A stretch of DNA of 64,000 nt from Litoditis marina (taxonomy: Eukaryota; Nematoda; Chromadorea; Rhabditida; Rhabditidae), in the NCBI GenBank assembly GCA_964036275.1, contig OZ038435.1, positions 17,416,632-17,480,631 on the forward strand, written 5' to 3'. Below, in pieces: positions 22,401 through 33,445 of this stretch (the first letter of the stretch is position 1; each line of letters opens with the position of its first letter). Position numbers and translations under genes: made by a program. The notes below the pieces were generated by a model. The model saw nothing but the letters and a program-made list of their open reading frames with translations. It was not told the origin of the DNA and searched no databases.

Positions 22401-25400
22401 GAAGTAGAACATAGAGTCCGACTTCAGGAAGCCAATATCAATCACTATATCCCCTGGCTGGCACGGCCTCACGATAATGCTGGCAAACTACAGTTACAGT
22501 ATCCGGCGAATTTCAAGAGTCAACAATCGGTAGATCATAGATTATGCGTCTCATTGTGAGAACCGTCGTACCTCATCCGAGTAGGTTTCCATCTGTTTCA
22601 GGGCCTTCTTGGTCTCCGTCTTCCACTCGGCATCTCCGTAGTTCAGGTACCTACCAACATAGATGGTCAGAAGAAACCGCCAGAGTAATATAGAGTAAAG
22701 TATTAGGATTTAGGGTGATCAGTCTACCCTAGAACAACATTTTTGAGTCCGGTGAAACTGAAGAAAATCGACACTTTGGTGAACCTAACAAATAGCACTA
22801 AACTCAATTAATCCCAACAAAGTGAAACATTACTAAAATGAATATAGGTTTGTAGTTTGTATGCTACAACTGGCCCTGGCGAATTCACTGGAGAACCGGG
22901 TCCTTCCCGAACCAAACCGCGAACCGGTCACTGGAGAACCGAACCAACTGAACCGAACCGACTTTTGAACCGAAGGGTTCTCCAGTGAATGCTTCGAACT
23001 GAACCGACATTGATCATGAATTAAACAAGCAAGTCGTAGACAAGGTAAAATGAGTCTATCCCGGTTCGGTTCGAAGCATTCACTGGAGAACCGGTCGGTT
23101 CAAAAGTCGGTTCGGTTCAGTTGGTTCGGTTCTCCAGTGACCGGTTCGCGATTCGGTTGGGGAAGGACCTGGTTCTCCAGTGAATTGGCCGCTACAACTT
23201 TGCATGCTTCATTTTTTTTACACAATATCTACCATTCGTCATCGCATACAGCCTAATTAATCTCGACATAGTGAAAAGTGAATCAAGTAAATGTACGATA
23301 GTACACGTACCACTGATCGCAGAGTGCAACTACACACTCGTCGCCCGACCGACTGATGATCTTCTTCTCTGGTTCCACGTACTTCTCGGCCAGACCATCT
23401 TCCATCAGATCTGTCTGCAAATCAATCAATCAATACGCATAAAACGCAAATCGATATCATACGTAAAATACCCCTCTATTTTGATGTTGACTGAGACTGA
23501 TGCTCACTTTCACCCGATTTTGACCGTGGCATGCTCACTTTTTGGGGTAATGTTACAGATTCTCGGTAAAATTAAAGAAAAAATCGTGGTTTCCAATGAC
23601 ACATGCTTACTTTTTGGAAAAGCTCATGCTCACTTTTACCGACCTGATGTGAACCTTTTTTACGTATGATCGATATTCATAAGGGGGGTAGTCATTGAAA
23701 CTGTTCAGTACAAAAAATACTATTGACAATTGTAATGGGTATTACGGCTGGTGCTATTGAAGATACTTGAATTAATAATTTGGCAAGCTGTTATCTTTTT
23801 TGGGTTTCACGTTTCAAGTGAAAAAACGAATATCTAGTTTTTAAAAAGTAAAGTAACCGGTTATCTTACCTGAATGACCTTCTTCACGTCAGCTGTCTTC
23901 TGTCCCTTGTACTTTCCTATCACCATCACCTGCAAACAACAATACAAAAATACAATGAGAACGGAAGCTCAAACAAGAAGCCTAGAAATTCCAGAAGTTT
24001 CGATCTTGGCCCTTTTTAAGACTAGAGAACAACTGTCCGTTCACAAATAGAAATTTTCAAATATCACACCTATTCTCCAAATATTGGTTACAAATCTAGC
24101 CGAAAATATACAAATTCAGCAATATTGGGACTCCTTTTCTGAATTTCGGGGTAAATCTTCTACAAATCAGACTGCCAACTCACCCCATCGTAGAATCCCT
24201 TGAGGTAGACCTCCTTCTTGGCCTCCTCCAGCTTGTCCTTCTCGTTCTGCGACTCAATCTTTAGCCGAGTACACATCTCGACGGCCGCCAGGTTGCCGAG
24301 ACCCTCGATTTCGATGATCGGCACCTGCAGACGAAAATTATTACAATTTGTAATACTTTATATTTGCATGTTTGCAACATAAATCATAGATGGCCTGTAG
24401 CAACCATCTTCCTAGTTCAGGTTCCTATACGGAAAATTAGGGAAATGGAATGGAATAAGAAATGTTATAGGGATATGTAACATTTATTAGGTGAGTGATT
24501 TTTGTTTGAAGAGGAAAGTGACATATGATATAAAGAATGAAGTTATGAAGCGGGCAGCTAATAGGGTGGTTCCCATGAGTAATATAACTACTAAAATCGA
24601 ATCAATATTCCCCCTAACTCACCGGCTCGAATGGAAGTACCATATCATCGGTAAGACCATACTTCTCCCTCAAAGGCTTCTTCTTCTTCAGGTCACAGAG
24701 AGCCGCGTAGTCGTCCGGAGAATCAGATGGCACCGACGTCACCACACCAGTTCCTGCAACATTAACGAGGGTACAACTCATCGATTCATTATCCGAATCT
24801 GATTAAGATCGTCTAAAGACTAGTGTTCTTCTTGTCAGAACGTTTTGGATAACAAAATCGTATGATCACTTACACTAGCGTTATCCTAGCTGCTAGCACC
24901 AGGTTTTGCCCGTGCTTACTCTCACAACTTTAACCAGCAACCCTCTCCCATAGTGCAAAAACGCTCACCCTTCTGCCAACCTTGACGAAAACCTGTGAGT
25001 TTCATGAGTATTTGAAAGGTGGGACCGTACTATTCCCAATTTTCGATCCGCAACACTCTTGTGTGTATGAATGTCCATTATACATAATACATAATGTCAT
25101 GTATTTGGACACTATTTTTGCAATCGCAAAATATGACCAGTAACAGTAAGTGTAAGGTCCGACTTAGTCCGTGTTCAGATGTAAACCCGTAAAAATTTAA
25201 AATTTTTCATCAAAAGTGAACCGATTATCGTCATTTCGACAAAGAATTAGTCCGTTTTTCGAATTTTTCCGATTATCTGGACCACTTTACTCCTTTACTG
25301 AGGTATGAGACCAACCTTTGTCGTTCTTGATGGTGAGCATGGGAAGAGCGTAGACAACTGGATACTTGGCCAGAGGAGCAGACAAGGCCGCTCCAATTAG

Positions 25401-28400
25401 GTCCTTTCCGACAATCTGCAACCAAGAATGTGAGAGGTGGTCGCGAGTGATTTGAGAAAAAGTGCCCAGAGAAGAAATTAGGAAACAATACTCTCGCGAA
25501 ATTATTGAGTAAAAGTGTTCGCGCAATTTCATTGCCGACTGGACAGTCTTGGTTTCATGCGAAGATTAGCAACTACTAGTGAATGAATCCAAAATAGCTC
25601 CACAGTCCATACGGGAATGGAGTTTCGATGAGAAAAAGAAGCAAACTGCTCACCTCCTCCAAGCCCTCCACGTATCGAACAACACCGTTTTCGGCCGTCA
25701 ATCCCTGGAAGGACATGTTGCGTGCAGCTCTGAAAGTAACAAGAGAGTTGAACGCGACAAGATTCACAATATTTTCAGATAGAAGGCTAGTTTTCTAACA
25801 ACTTGCAAACATTTCTCTACGACACTTTCAGGTCCAACGTACGATTTCTAATTCCCAGTCTTGTAGATGATACACGTACACAATGTCTACACACAACCTG
25901 AGGCAAGTTCCAATCGGAACTTTCTCATAATTACAGTCCTGCAATTATAACATCTAGTTTGTTTTTGTTCCCACCTGGCAGTGGCCACAAACACCTGATC
26001 CTCCTTTTCTCCCGCGTAGAACACGGAGTACTTGATATCCGGGTGCAGGTAGCAGTTCGTCTGACCGTACCTGAAAAACAAAACATGATTCACTATTACA
26101 ACATCGAATCAAGTGAATACAAATGCTCTCATCTGCTGTGTTTGCAGTTTAGTTTTCAGTTTAAATCTTGAAATGTTGTAACATACCATGTGATATATGC
26201 GGAGATCGACTACAAAGAATATTAAGTTACACACAACCTATAAAAAACTCCACTACTTCAATACACAGTTCTCAACTCACATAGTTTCGGGTCGCAGGGT
26301 GGCGGCCACCAGGAAGACCGGCTCCTTGATATGGGCGATGGCTGCTGGTTTCGGCTCTACTACCTGGACCGAAGAGGAATTTTGAAGAGAGAAACCACAG
26401 TTTCGAAAACACAACGATCAAACACTAGTCAGGCGTGACTATACAGAAAAGATGGTCCGTTTTTCGATATAGAAACGTCGAAGCTGTTGATTTTCCGTCC
26501 AAAATGGGCAATTTAGCGAAATTGGCAAAAAAAGTCAGTCAATTTTTGGTGTATGGACAACGATTCATAAATCACAAGTGCAAATCCCAAAACAAAGCAG
26601 GAAGGGGGGGGGGGGGGACAAAAATAACAGTATTCCTCCAGGTACCTTGAGCTTGATGAGAGTGTACTCCTGCGGTCCGACTCCCTCGCCACTCGAACGA
26701 TCGTGGTCCATGCACGGCTGGCCGTCCTTCGGCGAGAAGATCGTGTATCTGCAACAATCACAATACATTGAATGGCGATCCTCATTCAAAACCTGACATG
26801 AACACAAATTCTGAACTATCTATAACTCAACCTAATCAGAAGGCTTATATCTGAGAGAAACACAAGAAAAGGGGGGAAGAAAAGGAAAACTCTTCCAAAT
26901 GGAAAATTCAAATTTCAATGAACAAAAAAATATTTTTTATATTGAATTGCTACAACACTGTTAGGGCCACAGGGACACTCTTTTTTGTGACAGAATAAAG
27001 CAACTGTCATCCGAAAACGGACATGGAAAAAACCTTCACAACAACAACTTACGTCTGTATCTGTAAGCAACCCACTCTCTAGCTGGCCTTTTTCCAAAAG
27101 CCCCTAAACAATATACAGCACATAAGGTGAACAAACGCATCCCACCTCTTTCCAAAGTCGATTTTCTTCTCGGCTCTCAGTTTTCCAAACTGCCAGCGCA
27201 CGAACGAATCGTAGTACGGATTCACATCGGTGGTGATGAACGAGCGACGCCAATCCACCTGAGACAATTACAATGACGTGACGAATCATAGGTGAAACAC
27301 CCCCCTCATTATGATATTGGTTGATGCTCACTTTTACCCGATTCCGATCGTGCCATGATCACTTTTTGGGGTAAATGCTGAAGATTCTAGGCAAAACAAC
27401 TATCAATTTGTGTTTTCGAGGCTGCTCATACTCACTTTTGGGGCTGCTCATGCTCACTTTTCTCGTCCTCGTTCGGAACTATTTTACGTATGAATACGAT
27501 AGATATTCAATAATCACAATAACAGAGAACTACAATTCAAATTCATCAGTATAGAGAGAACGTATTGTTTTTCATCGAGTTTTGGGAATTCGATCATTTT
27601 TTATATGAAATTAATCATTTTGCCGTCTCTAAATCGCATTTATTTCCAGTAAAACTGTAAAACATTAACTCAATGGCGCACGGCATTGAGTTAATGTTTT
27701 ACAGTTTTTTTTACATTCGACATATCTCCGAAAAAACGTTCGAACAACGGCCGAATTTTCCCAGGATTGGCACAAAATCATCCTCTTTCCTTTTATGACT
27801 ATTTAGACTTTAGATCCTCACCTTCGAGCCCATCTTCTTCATATCGGCAATACAATGCGGGGGAAAGTAGCCCAACCAATGGTTCGGATCGGCGAATCTG
27901 GCGATTTCCTCATCTGAGAGGCCGAGCGACTCCATGATCTGCCATTGGTACTTGGCGTTTCCGGTCTTGGCCACAGCCTTGCTCTGCAACAGGAGAAATA
28001 AGATATTGTTGTACATGTACAGCTAATAACATGAACGTATCACAACATACTTCATCTTATATTTGTCCATTATTATTGAAAACAACCGTTTTAGTTTAGA
28101 GATACATGTGTTAGCTAGACTAAAAATCATAAAAACCCTGTGCTGCGAAACAAGGAAGGTCACCACTGCTATTGAAAATTGAAACATGTAACCAAAGATC
28201 AGTAAGGGCCGACTAAGCGACTAAAAGTAGTCCGTTTTAGCATTGAACACGTTAAAATTTATGATTTTTTCATCTGAAGTGGACCGATTTTCCTATTTTC
28301 GGGGAAAAGGTAGTCGGTTTTCCAAACTTTTCTGACTATTCGGTTCGGACAACTTTACTGGTGTATGCATGTAACAAATTGTTGTGAAATTCTTCCTTCT

Positions 28401-31400
28401 GATTGAATGGGAATCCAACCTTCTTGCCCTTGCTCTTGTCCTTCATGAGCTCGTCCAGACTAGATACCTCCTCCTTTGGTTTTTCCTCTTCGAACTCGGG
28501 GAATCTGGACAGAAATATTGGTAACTCAAACAAATCAGTTCTTGATTTTCTTGATTCGACAATTAGTTTTCAGCTGTCTACCTACTTTTCCAATTTGATG
28601 AACCTCAGAACACTATCTCACAGTTTACTCACGTCCACATGACTTATCTGACACGTATTATGCACACTCATGTACGTTATGTATCAATTTAACTAGCAAA
28701 ACTTGAAGAAAAAGAACGAGCGAATCTAGAAATTGAAACTAACTGTGGTGGATATCCGAAGTCCTCCATTTCTCGCTTCAACTTGTCGGCACAGGCCTTG
28801 ATGGGCATTCCAGTGCAATGAAGACCGAAGGGGAACAGACACTTCTCGCCCTTCAGACGATGGTAACCGACGGCGAACTGAAAGGGTGAATCTAACTACT
28901 CGAACAAAACCAACAATTTGAAAAATATATCATTCCTCGTATGTTGTTTCTCTCTTATTGGTGTTATTGTCATTTTCTCTCTTTGCGTTTATCTTCAATT
29001 TTCAGCGGAATGGAGGTATATGAAAGGTTGGGTGAATCACAAGAAAGTTGAAACTAATCTCTCATTCTGTTTCAATGAAATACGAGTTGCTCTTTCTATC
29101 TTCCCAGCATCCGCACTTTATGGTTGTTTTGATCCCAAATCCAGAAGCAGGAATCATCTACCCACCTCGCATTTAGAGACGGTGAACGTGTGTCCAAGAT
29201 GAAGTCTTCCGTTCATGTACGGGTAAGGGAAAGTCACCAGGTACTTGGGGGCGTTGCTAAAATTGAAGATTAATGTGCAAGAACTAAAAGATATCGCGCG
29301 GAGCGCGAAGCGCTCTGCGTGAGTTGTCTTTGGTTTGGCCATTGCGGACTCGTTTTTTCCTTTTAATTACCAAAAATCTTCAAACATATTCTTTTTTTTG
29401 AAAACTAAAAGGAGAGAACGTTAGAGAATCACGAATTGAACATTGTGTGAAAATTTCAGCCAAATCGGATTATTTTCGCCTGAGTTATGGTTTCGTGTCG
29501 TTGTTGAAAAGTTCCGCCGTAATTCGTCCCTCGTCACTCGTCCCTCACGGAATTCTGTCCGCATCCTAGTGGAAAAACTACTGAACCAATTTGGCTGAAA
29601 TTTGATACATCTATTCTATGGCAAAAGTTAGCTCGTCGCGCCAAGTATGAAATGTATATGTAATCTCTGGCGCCGGGCGCGGGCGCCAATAGGCGCCAAA
29701 AACGACTATTGGAAAAACTATCGAACCGATTTAGCTGAAATTTGAAACATGAGTTCCAATGCGAAATTTAGCATGTCGCGCCAAATATGAGATGTATAGC
29801 TCCTCATTGGCGCCGGGCGCGGGCGCCAATAGGCGCCAAAAACCACTATTGGAAAAACTACCGAACCGATTTAGCTGAAATTTGGAACATGAGTTATAAT
29901 GCAGAAGTTAGCCCGTCGCGCCAAATATGAGATGAATACATCATCATTGGCGCCCGGCGCTGGCGCCAATAGGCGCCAAAAACGGCAAAACACTATTTAT
30001 CATCCACTAAAATGTTGAACACTAATAGAAATTGAATAATTTGGTAAAAAGTGTGAAAGTCTTTTTCCAAAACTGAAATTTTTCTTCTGGCGCTCGAACC
30101 AGGCGCCAGGTGGCGCCAAAACCCAAACTCACGACAGCGTCAATGGAATCGTCTGAAATTCGGTACACTAAATAACTATCACATGGTAAGTAAGATGCTC
30201 AATCTGAAAATCAAAAAAAGTTCTGTTGGCATTGTGCGCTGGCGCCAATTGGCGCCAAAGTTGGAAAAATATCAGTTATCGTCTATCAAACTGTTTCAAG
30301 TTAACAGATATTGAATATTCCAATGTGAAATATAGATCCACAAATTCAAAACCGAATTTTATCTTCTGGCTCGGAACAGACGCCAAATGGCGCCAAAACA
30401 AAAACACACGAACTGACAATTGAATAGTTTGAATATTGCTCCATTCAGTAATTGACACATGTAGTGTGTACTGGTAGCTCAAAAACCTAGAAAATTTCGT
30501 TTCGTTCTGGCGCCAGACATGTGTGCCAATTGGCGCTGGAACGAAAAACAAGAAAGTTTCAACATGAAGGTTTTTCATGTGGTATCGTAAATAATGGCTA
30601 TATTGTAAGTGATTTGGTGTCTCTAGTTGTAGATTGCTCAATGGCGCCAATCCCGTTCGCTTATCGCTGCTAAAAGCGGTGTACATGTCAATCAGAACGT
30701 TTAGCGTTTTCGTTCAGTTGTTGATAGTCACAGAGCCAGTAACTTAGCGTTAAAAAAGCGTTATATTAGAGAACCAGCAATGTTATGGTCTGCATTTGGC
30801 TTCGTGCACACATAAAACTAAGATTTCCATAATAATATATTGAGTTCACAAGATCCACTCTGTGAATAGGCAACATAGGAAGTTGTAGGAGTACAACTAG
30901 CAAAAATAGAGCAATTAGTAAAAAGTGGGGGAACCAACAAATGTGTGAGTTGTGTTTGGTTTGACCTCGATATCAGCAAAAAGTGAGCGATACGAATTGC
31001 TGTGATACTGTAGCAGAAGTATTCTGCAAAAATAGAACAATACAAATGTTGCACAATGGTTCACAACGCACGCATGTTGTCAATACACACATGAAATGCC
31101 ATTCGGTAATTTCTGAAATATCATGCGGGCTTCGTGAACCATTGTGCAACATTTGTATTGTTCTATTTTTGCAGAATACTTCTGCTACAGTATCACAGCA
31201 ATTCGTATCGTTCACTTTTTGCTGATATCGAGGTCAAACCAAACACAACTCACACATTTGTTGGTTCCCCCACTTTTTACTAATCAAGTAATAAGTTAAC
31301 CTATCTGTTGGATTAATTCATCTTAGCCTGCTTCAGAACACTGCTAAATTCGACGTGCGTCTATTCAACGCATAGTAAAGGTGGCATGTTTTATGAAGAG

Positions 31401-31622
31401 AATTTGAGCGGAAATCGGACAAACAGATCGTGAAGTCTATTGAAATCATTTTGAAACTAGAAAATTCTGTGAAATTAAAAGATTTCATGGTTTAATGAGC
31501 AAAACCCACTTATCAGAAGCGTTCTCCTCGAAAACTTTGCTGGCATCCCAGAGTTTTTGGATTTCAGCCTCCTTCTCAAGTAGCTGAGCTACCTTCTTTC
31601 TTTCCTTAACAGCTCCAGCCAT
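13451..31622 (-). CDS. LARS1: Cytosolic leucyl-tRNA synthetase
   Basis: The enzyme charges tRNA-Leu with leucine, edits misacylated products, and is a class I synthetase. Coding exons (high to low): 31510-31622, 29166-29256, 28744-28877, 28420-28504, 27822-27983, 27146-27258, 26646-26748, 26281-26363, 25975-26070, 25654-25729, 25316-25415, 24623-24753, 24184-24324, 23870-23929, 23311-23414, 22572-22650, 21861-21930, 21400-21538, 20786-20905, 20134-20287, 19860-19943, 19222-19320, 18752-18919, 18332-18481, 17735-17797, 17453-17536, 16991-17083, 16611-16715, 16353-16415, 15710-15862, 14622-14754, 14033-14140, 13451-13548. Phases agree throughout, giving 1184 residues (human about 1176). HLGH is at residues 57-60 and KMSKS at 718-722. 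Editing-domain blocks TLRPETM and [15 protein letters not shown] are intact, and the C-terminus ends GSTIVYTAQ. Intron 20 uses a GC donor. Introns are loaded with MITEs. The start is the first ATG, 24 bases after an ATTCAG acceptor. Confidence 0.97.
13807..13970 (+). mobile_element. Family A MITE, LARS intron 32
   Basis: A 164-bp near-complete copy from CATACACCAGTAAGGTCTGAC to TTGCTGCTGTATG, with the internal inverted halves that characterise the family. Confidence 0.7.
14480..14618. repeat. Dispersed repeat with C tract, copy 1
   Basis: A stretch with an (C)n tract followed by TTTGTCCGCGTACCAACTT is matched by 35940-36096, which has the same C tract and GTTGTCCGCGTACTAACTT. Both also share an upstream ATCNTNCCGAATTTC segment. 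Class unknown. It lies in LARS intron 31. Confidence 0.5.
15082..15610. repeat. Degenerate copies of the LARS exon 30 3' edge
   Basis: Two diverged copies of the exon 30 end plus donor (true site TACCGCGGGTGGCAGGAAGT at 15707 on +) lie in the next intron near 15554-15608 and 15082-15136. Both keep the TACCGC-GGTGG donor core and parts of the coding sequence. A hAT-like element has inserted into the second. Confidence 0.75.
15137..15359 (+). mobile_element. hAT-like MITE with 8-bp TSD, copy 1
   Basis: This 223-bp element is bounded by CAGGGGTGACC and GGTCACCCCTG, flanked by a perfect 8-bp target duplication ATTCTGTC (15129-15136 and 15360-15367). The CAGGGGTG terminus and 8-bp duplication are hAT hallmarks. 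No transposase. An inverted copy is at 21991-22207. Confidence 0.85.
15845..16047. repeat. 86-bp tandem duplication over an acceptor
   Basis: The sequence from 15845 to 15930, covering the start of LARS exon 30, its acceptor and the upstream polypyrimidine side, is repeated exactly from 15938 (offset 93). A third partial copy of its tail (CACATAGTTCCTACATTCCTGC) ends near 16045. Splicing to the distal acceptor (15955) would bring in a stop codon. Confidence 0.9.
17106..17316. mobile_element. Family B MITE, copy 2
   Basis: About 210 bp with CATAC...ACGTATG termini and the GCTCATGCTCACTTTT interior, in LARS intron 26. Confidence 0.65.
19455..19728 (+). mobile_element. GGCC foldback element, GGTAACC core, copy 1
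   Basis: This 274-bp foldback has a perfect 9-bp target duplication CCAGAATTT (19446-19454 and 19729-19737). Termini are GGTGAATTCTA and TAGAATTGGCC. The interior is built from repeated, mutually complementary GGTAACC/AGGTTACC motifs. The 9-bp duplication suggests a Mutator-like origin. The counterpart at 50208-50481 is exactly the same length. It lies in LARS intron 21. Confidence 0.85.
20365..20600. mobile_element. Foldback element with GGTTCGG core
   Basis: A region of repeated CCGAACC / GGTTCGG motifs, self-complementary end to end (CTTCCCGAACC near the left, GGTTCGGGAAG near the right). It ends near GTTCACC and has an imperfect ATGATC direct repeat at the borders. Probably the same class as 22872-23190. 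It lies in LARS intron 19. A shorter relative lies near 10540-10610. Confidence 0.55.
21991..22207 (-). mobile_element. hAT-like MITE with 8-bp TSD, copy 2
   Basis: This 217-bp reverse-orientation relative of 15137-15359 has the same CAGGGGTGACC ends and its own perfect 8-bp target duplication GTTATTGC (21983-21990 and 22208-22215). It lies in LARS intron 16. Confidence 0.85.
22872..23190. mobile_element. GGCC foldback element, GGTTCGG core
   Basis: This 319-bp near-palindrome is flanked by a perfect 9-bp duplication GCTACAACT (22863-22871 and 23191-23199). It begins GGCC, ends TGAATTGGCC, and both arms consist of reiterated GAACCGAACC / GGTTCGGTTC motifs and ACTGGAGAACC. Same termini and duplication length as the GGTAACC-core elements but a different core. 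It lies in LARS intron 15. Confidence 0.85.
23458..23668. mobile_element. Family B MITE, copy 3
   Basis: About 211 bp; starts CATACGTAAAATACCCC and ends TTTTTTACGTATG, the clearest terminal inverted repeat of the family. It lies in LARS intron 14. Confidence 0.7.
25144..25307 (+). mobile_element. Family A MITE, LARS intron 11
   Basis: A family A copy (AAGGTCCGACTTAGTCC ... TTTACTGAGGTATG) whose end is only 8 bases from the donor of LARS exon 11. Confidence 0.6.
27287..27492. mobile_element. Family B MITE, copy 4
   Basis: About 206 bp; begins CATAGGTGAAACACCCCCC and ends CTATTTTACGTATG, with the same interior GCTCATGCTCACTTTT phrase. It lies in LARS intron 5. Confidence 0.65.
28185..28367 (+). 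mobile_element. Family A MITE, LARS intron 4
   Basis: It keeps CAGTAAGGGCCGACTAAGCGAC at the left and GGACAACTTTACTGGTGTATG at the right, with interior GTAGTCCGTTTT and its mirror. The end lies 52 bases from the exon 4 donor. Confidence 0.6.
29293..31284 (-). mobile_element. 2-kb dispersed element, right copy
   Basis: A reverse-complement copy (1992 bp) of 3261-5247, collinear throughout: terminal hairpin and GCGCGAT end at 29293, GGCGCC-rich tandem units at about 29660-30000, and the foldback ending at 31284. It fills most of LARS intron 1. By eye the two copies are close to identical over the terminal 45 bases, with scattered substitutions elsewhere. Confidence 0.75.
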
Positions 31623-32303
31623 TTTTGCAAAAAGGCTAGTTGTACCCTGAATGAAACAGAAAAGAGTGCAAGTTCACCGAGTGAATATAGCTTGATAAAC
31701 GTAAAGAAAACGCGAATAATTGAGGAGAACCACGGTAAAATGAATCACTCCCACAAAGTTCAAAGCAAACGTATTGGTGTCATCAAATATTCAAGCTTAA
31801 TAGTGCTGTCAGAAACGAAAAACAACACAAAATTACAGATTGCTCGTTCAATCAAGTCTGGATATTGACCGTTCTGTATCCCGAACCAGGATAACGATAA
31901 TATCCAAATGCACAGGTTTTGATGCAACATGACTTTCGGCTTATAATAATATGGAAACGAGATATTTAGGCAATTATTAATATTTTGAAATTTAGAAAAT
32001 ATCAAAGTTGCATAATTTAAAATATGAAGGACTGTGTGTATTTGTGACAACTACTAGATACCGTAACCTCTGGTTAGCCATAGCGCAGTCTTTCTGACGT
32101 TTGCTCATTTGCGAAATGTTGAAACGTTCGCAGTTTTTTTATCATTAATTTCGTATTAATGTCTTATTTGTGTGCTTCTCTGTTCTATCTTCTGTTCTGT
32201 AATCTTATCAACCGACCTGATACCGTCTGTGTTGTTTATGGCAGTGGGTAAAGTATATAAATATAATTATTCTGTCAAAACAGGTCATTTTTTTGTTTTT
32301 AAG

Positions 32304-33445
32304 ATGGATCTTCGAAGTGAACTTGTGACTGGATGGCTGGAAGATCACCCAGAACTCTATGTTTGGATTCTGGTCTTCAATATGATACCAATCTCCATGT
32401 TTCTTGCGATCATACTGTTCTCTTCGATAATCAATTTCGGAGCCGCACTCGTCATTCAAAGTAGGTTTCACGTATCCCACGTGTACTTTCTTGACAGCTT
32501 TTTGAATAAAATTAGTTCTATGTCAATTAAACTAAAATTCAGTCGGAAATGTACGTTACTGTTTAATTGGTGCGTGTAGTTCTTTCAATAATCAGTGTAA
32601 AGCCGGTTTCAAAATGACTATATGGGGCGTGGTTATTTTGTTCACAATTAGGATATAGTAAAAAATAGGTTCAATTAGAAATTTATCACGAAGACGACTG
32701 TTTTGCCTTCAAGTCCAATTGAGGGGTCTGAAAGGGTTTCTAGCATGTGGTTACTAGTACTAATTACCGGTAGCCGATAAAAACTTGCAGTCAGGCAGCT
32801 GTATAAACCATGATTTCATTTCTCACCAATTAACTCCTGCTGGTTTTCCAGCAGCAGCTTTCGTGCTGTGTCTGGCCTGGTTTATTCCCACTCTCGTCTT
32901 CTCGACTCTCTCCGCCCTCCTCTGTTACGTGATCTACGAGAAGTTCAGCAGGGTATACGGTATGTCGTTCGCTTTTCTACGGTCATTAGGTGTAACTTTT
33001 CTCCGAAAAAGAGTCAGTTTTTGGATGCTCGATCCATCTAAGTAGCACACATTTTCACAATTTTTGGTCAAAAGTAGTAAATTTAAGCGTGTATGAACAC
33101 ACCCACAGTCCTTCTTAAAAGAAGGATGACCAGTTGTTTCATCACTCCAGTAATGTACTTCGAGAATAGGGCTAATCAGGAAAATTGACAAAAAATCTTC
33201 TTTTTTTCGCAAAATCATGATAGTTTGACTAGAACAGTCACAATTTACTGGTGTAGAATACAGTCAATTGCATAGTCACGTGAAACATGTTACTTGACTA
33301 ATCAATTTACTTCTGGTATACAATTGTTCCAGAATCAGTGCAAGTGAGACGTGGACGTGGCAGAGTGGCCCCCGCGAACCAGAATCTACTAGTGGAATTG
33401 GGTTCTGCCGGAGATTCGTATTCGAATAAGACCAAACTACAATAA
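32304..33445 (+). CDS. Small two-hairpin membrane protein, promethin/LDAF1-like
   Basis: Three exons (32304-32460, 32852-32959, 33333-33445) join in phase to a 125-residue protein. The ATG directly follows a T-rich TTTTTAAG acceptor. A short polar start ends in GWLEDHPELYVWILVF, which leads into two long hydrophobic segments (about residues 20-50 and 53-82), followed by a basic stretch VRRGRGR. The pattern of an LxxHP-type motif before a long hydrophobic hairpin with an internal proline resembles promethin (LDAF1), a lipid-droplet assembly partner of seipin. This similarity is by eye and uncertain. An AATAAA overlaps the stop codon. It is the only plus-strand gene among the minus-strand cluster and sits between LARS and KIF11. 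Confidence 0.72.

Noticed and set aside
26513..26807. Several overlapping ORFs around LARS exon 7
   Set aside because: These are shadows and read-through of the real exon 26646-26748 in other frames.
2759..31622. UTP11, carrier and LARS as one nematode-type operon
   Set aside because: Same strand, but gaps of 512 and 566 bases exceed typical operon spacing, and no spliced-leader evidence can be read from the sequence. Not excluded, just unsupported.
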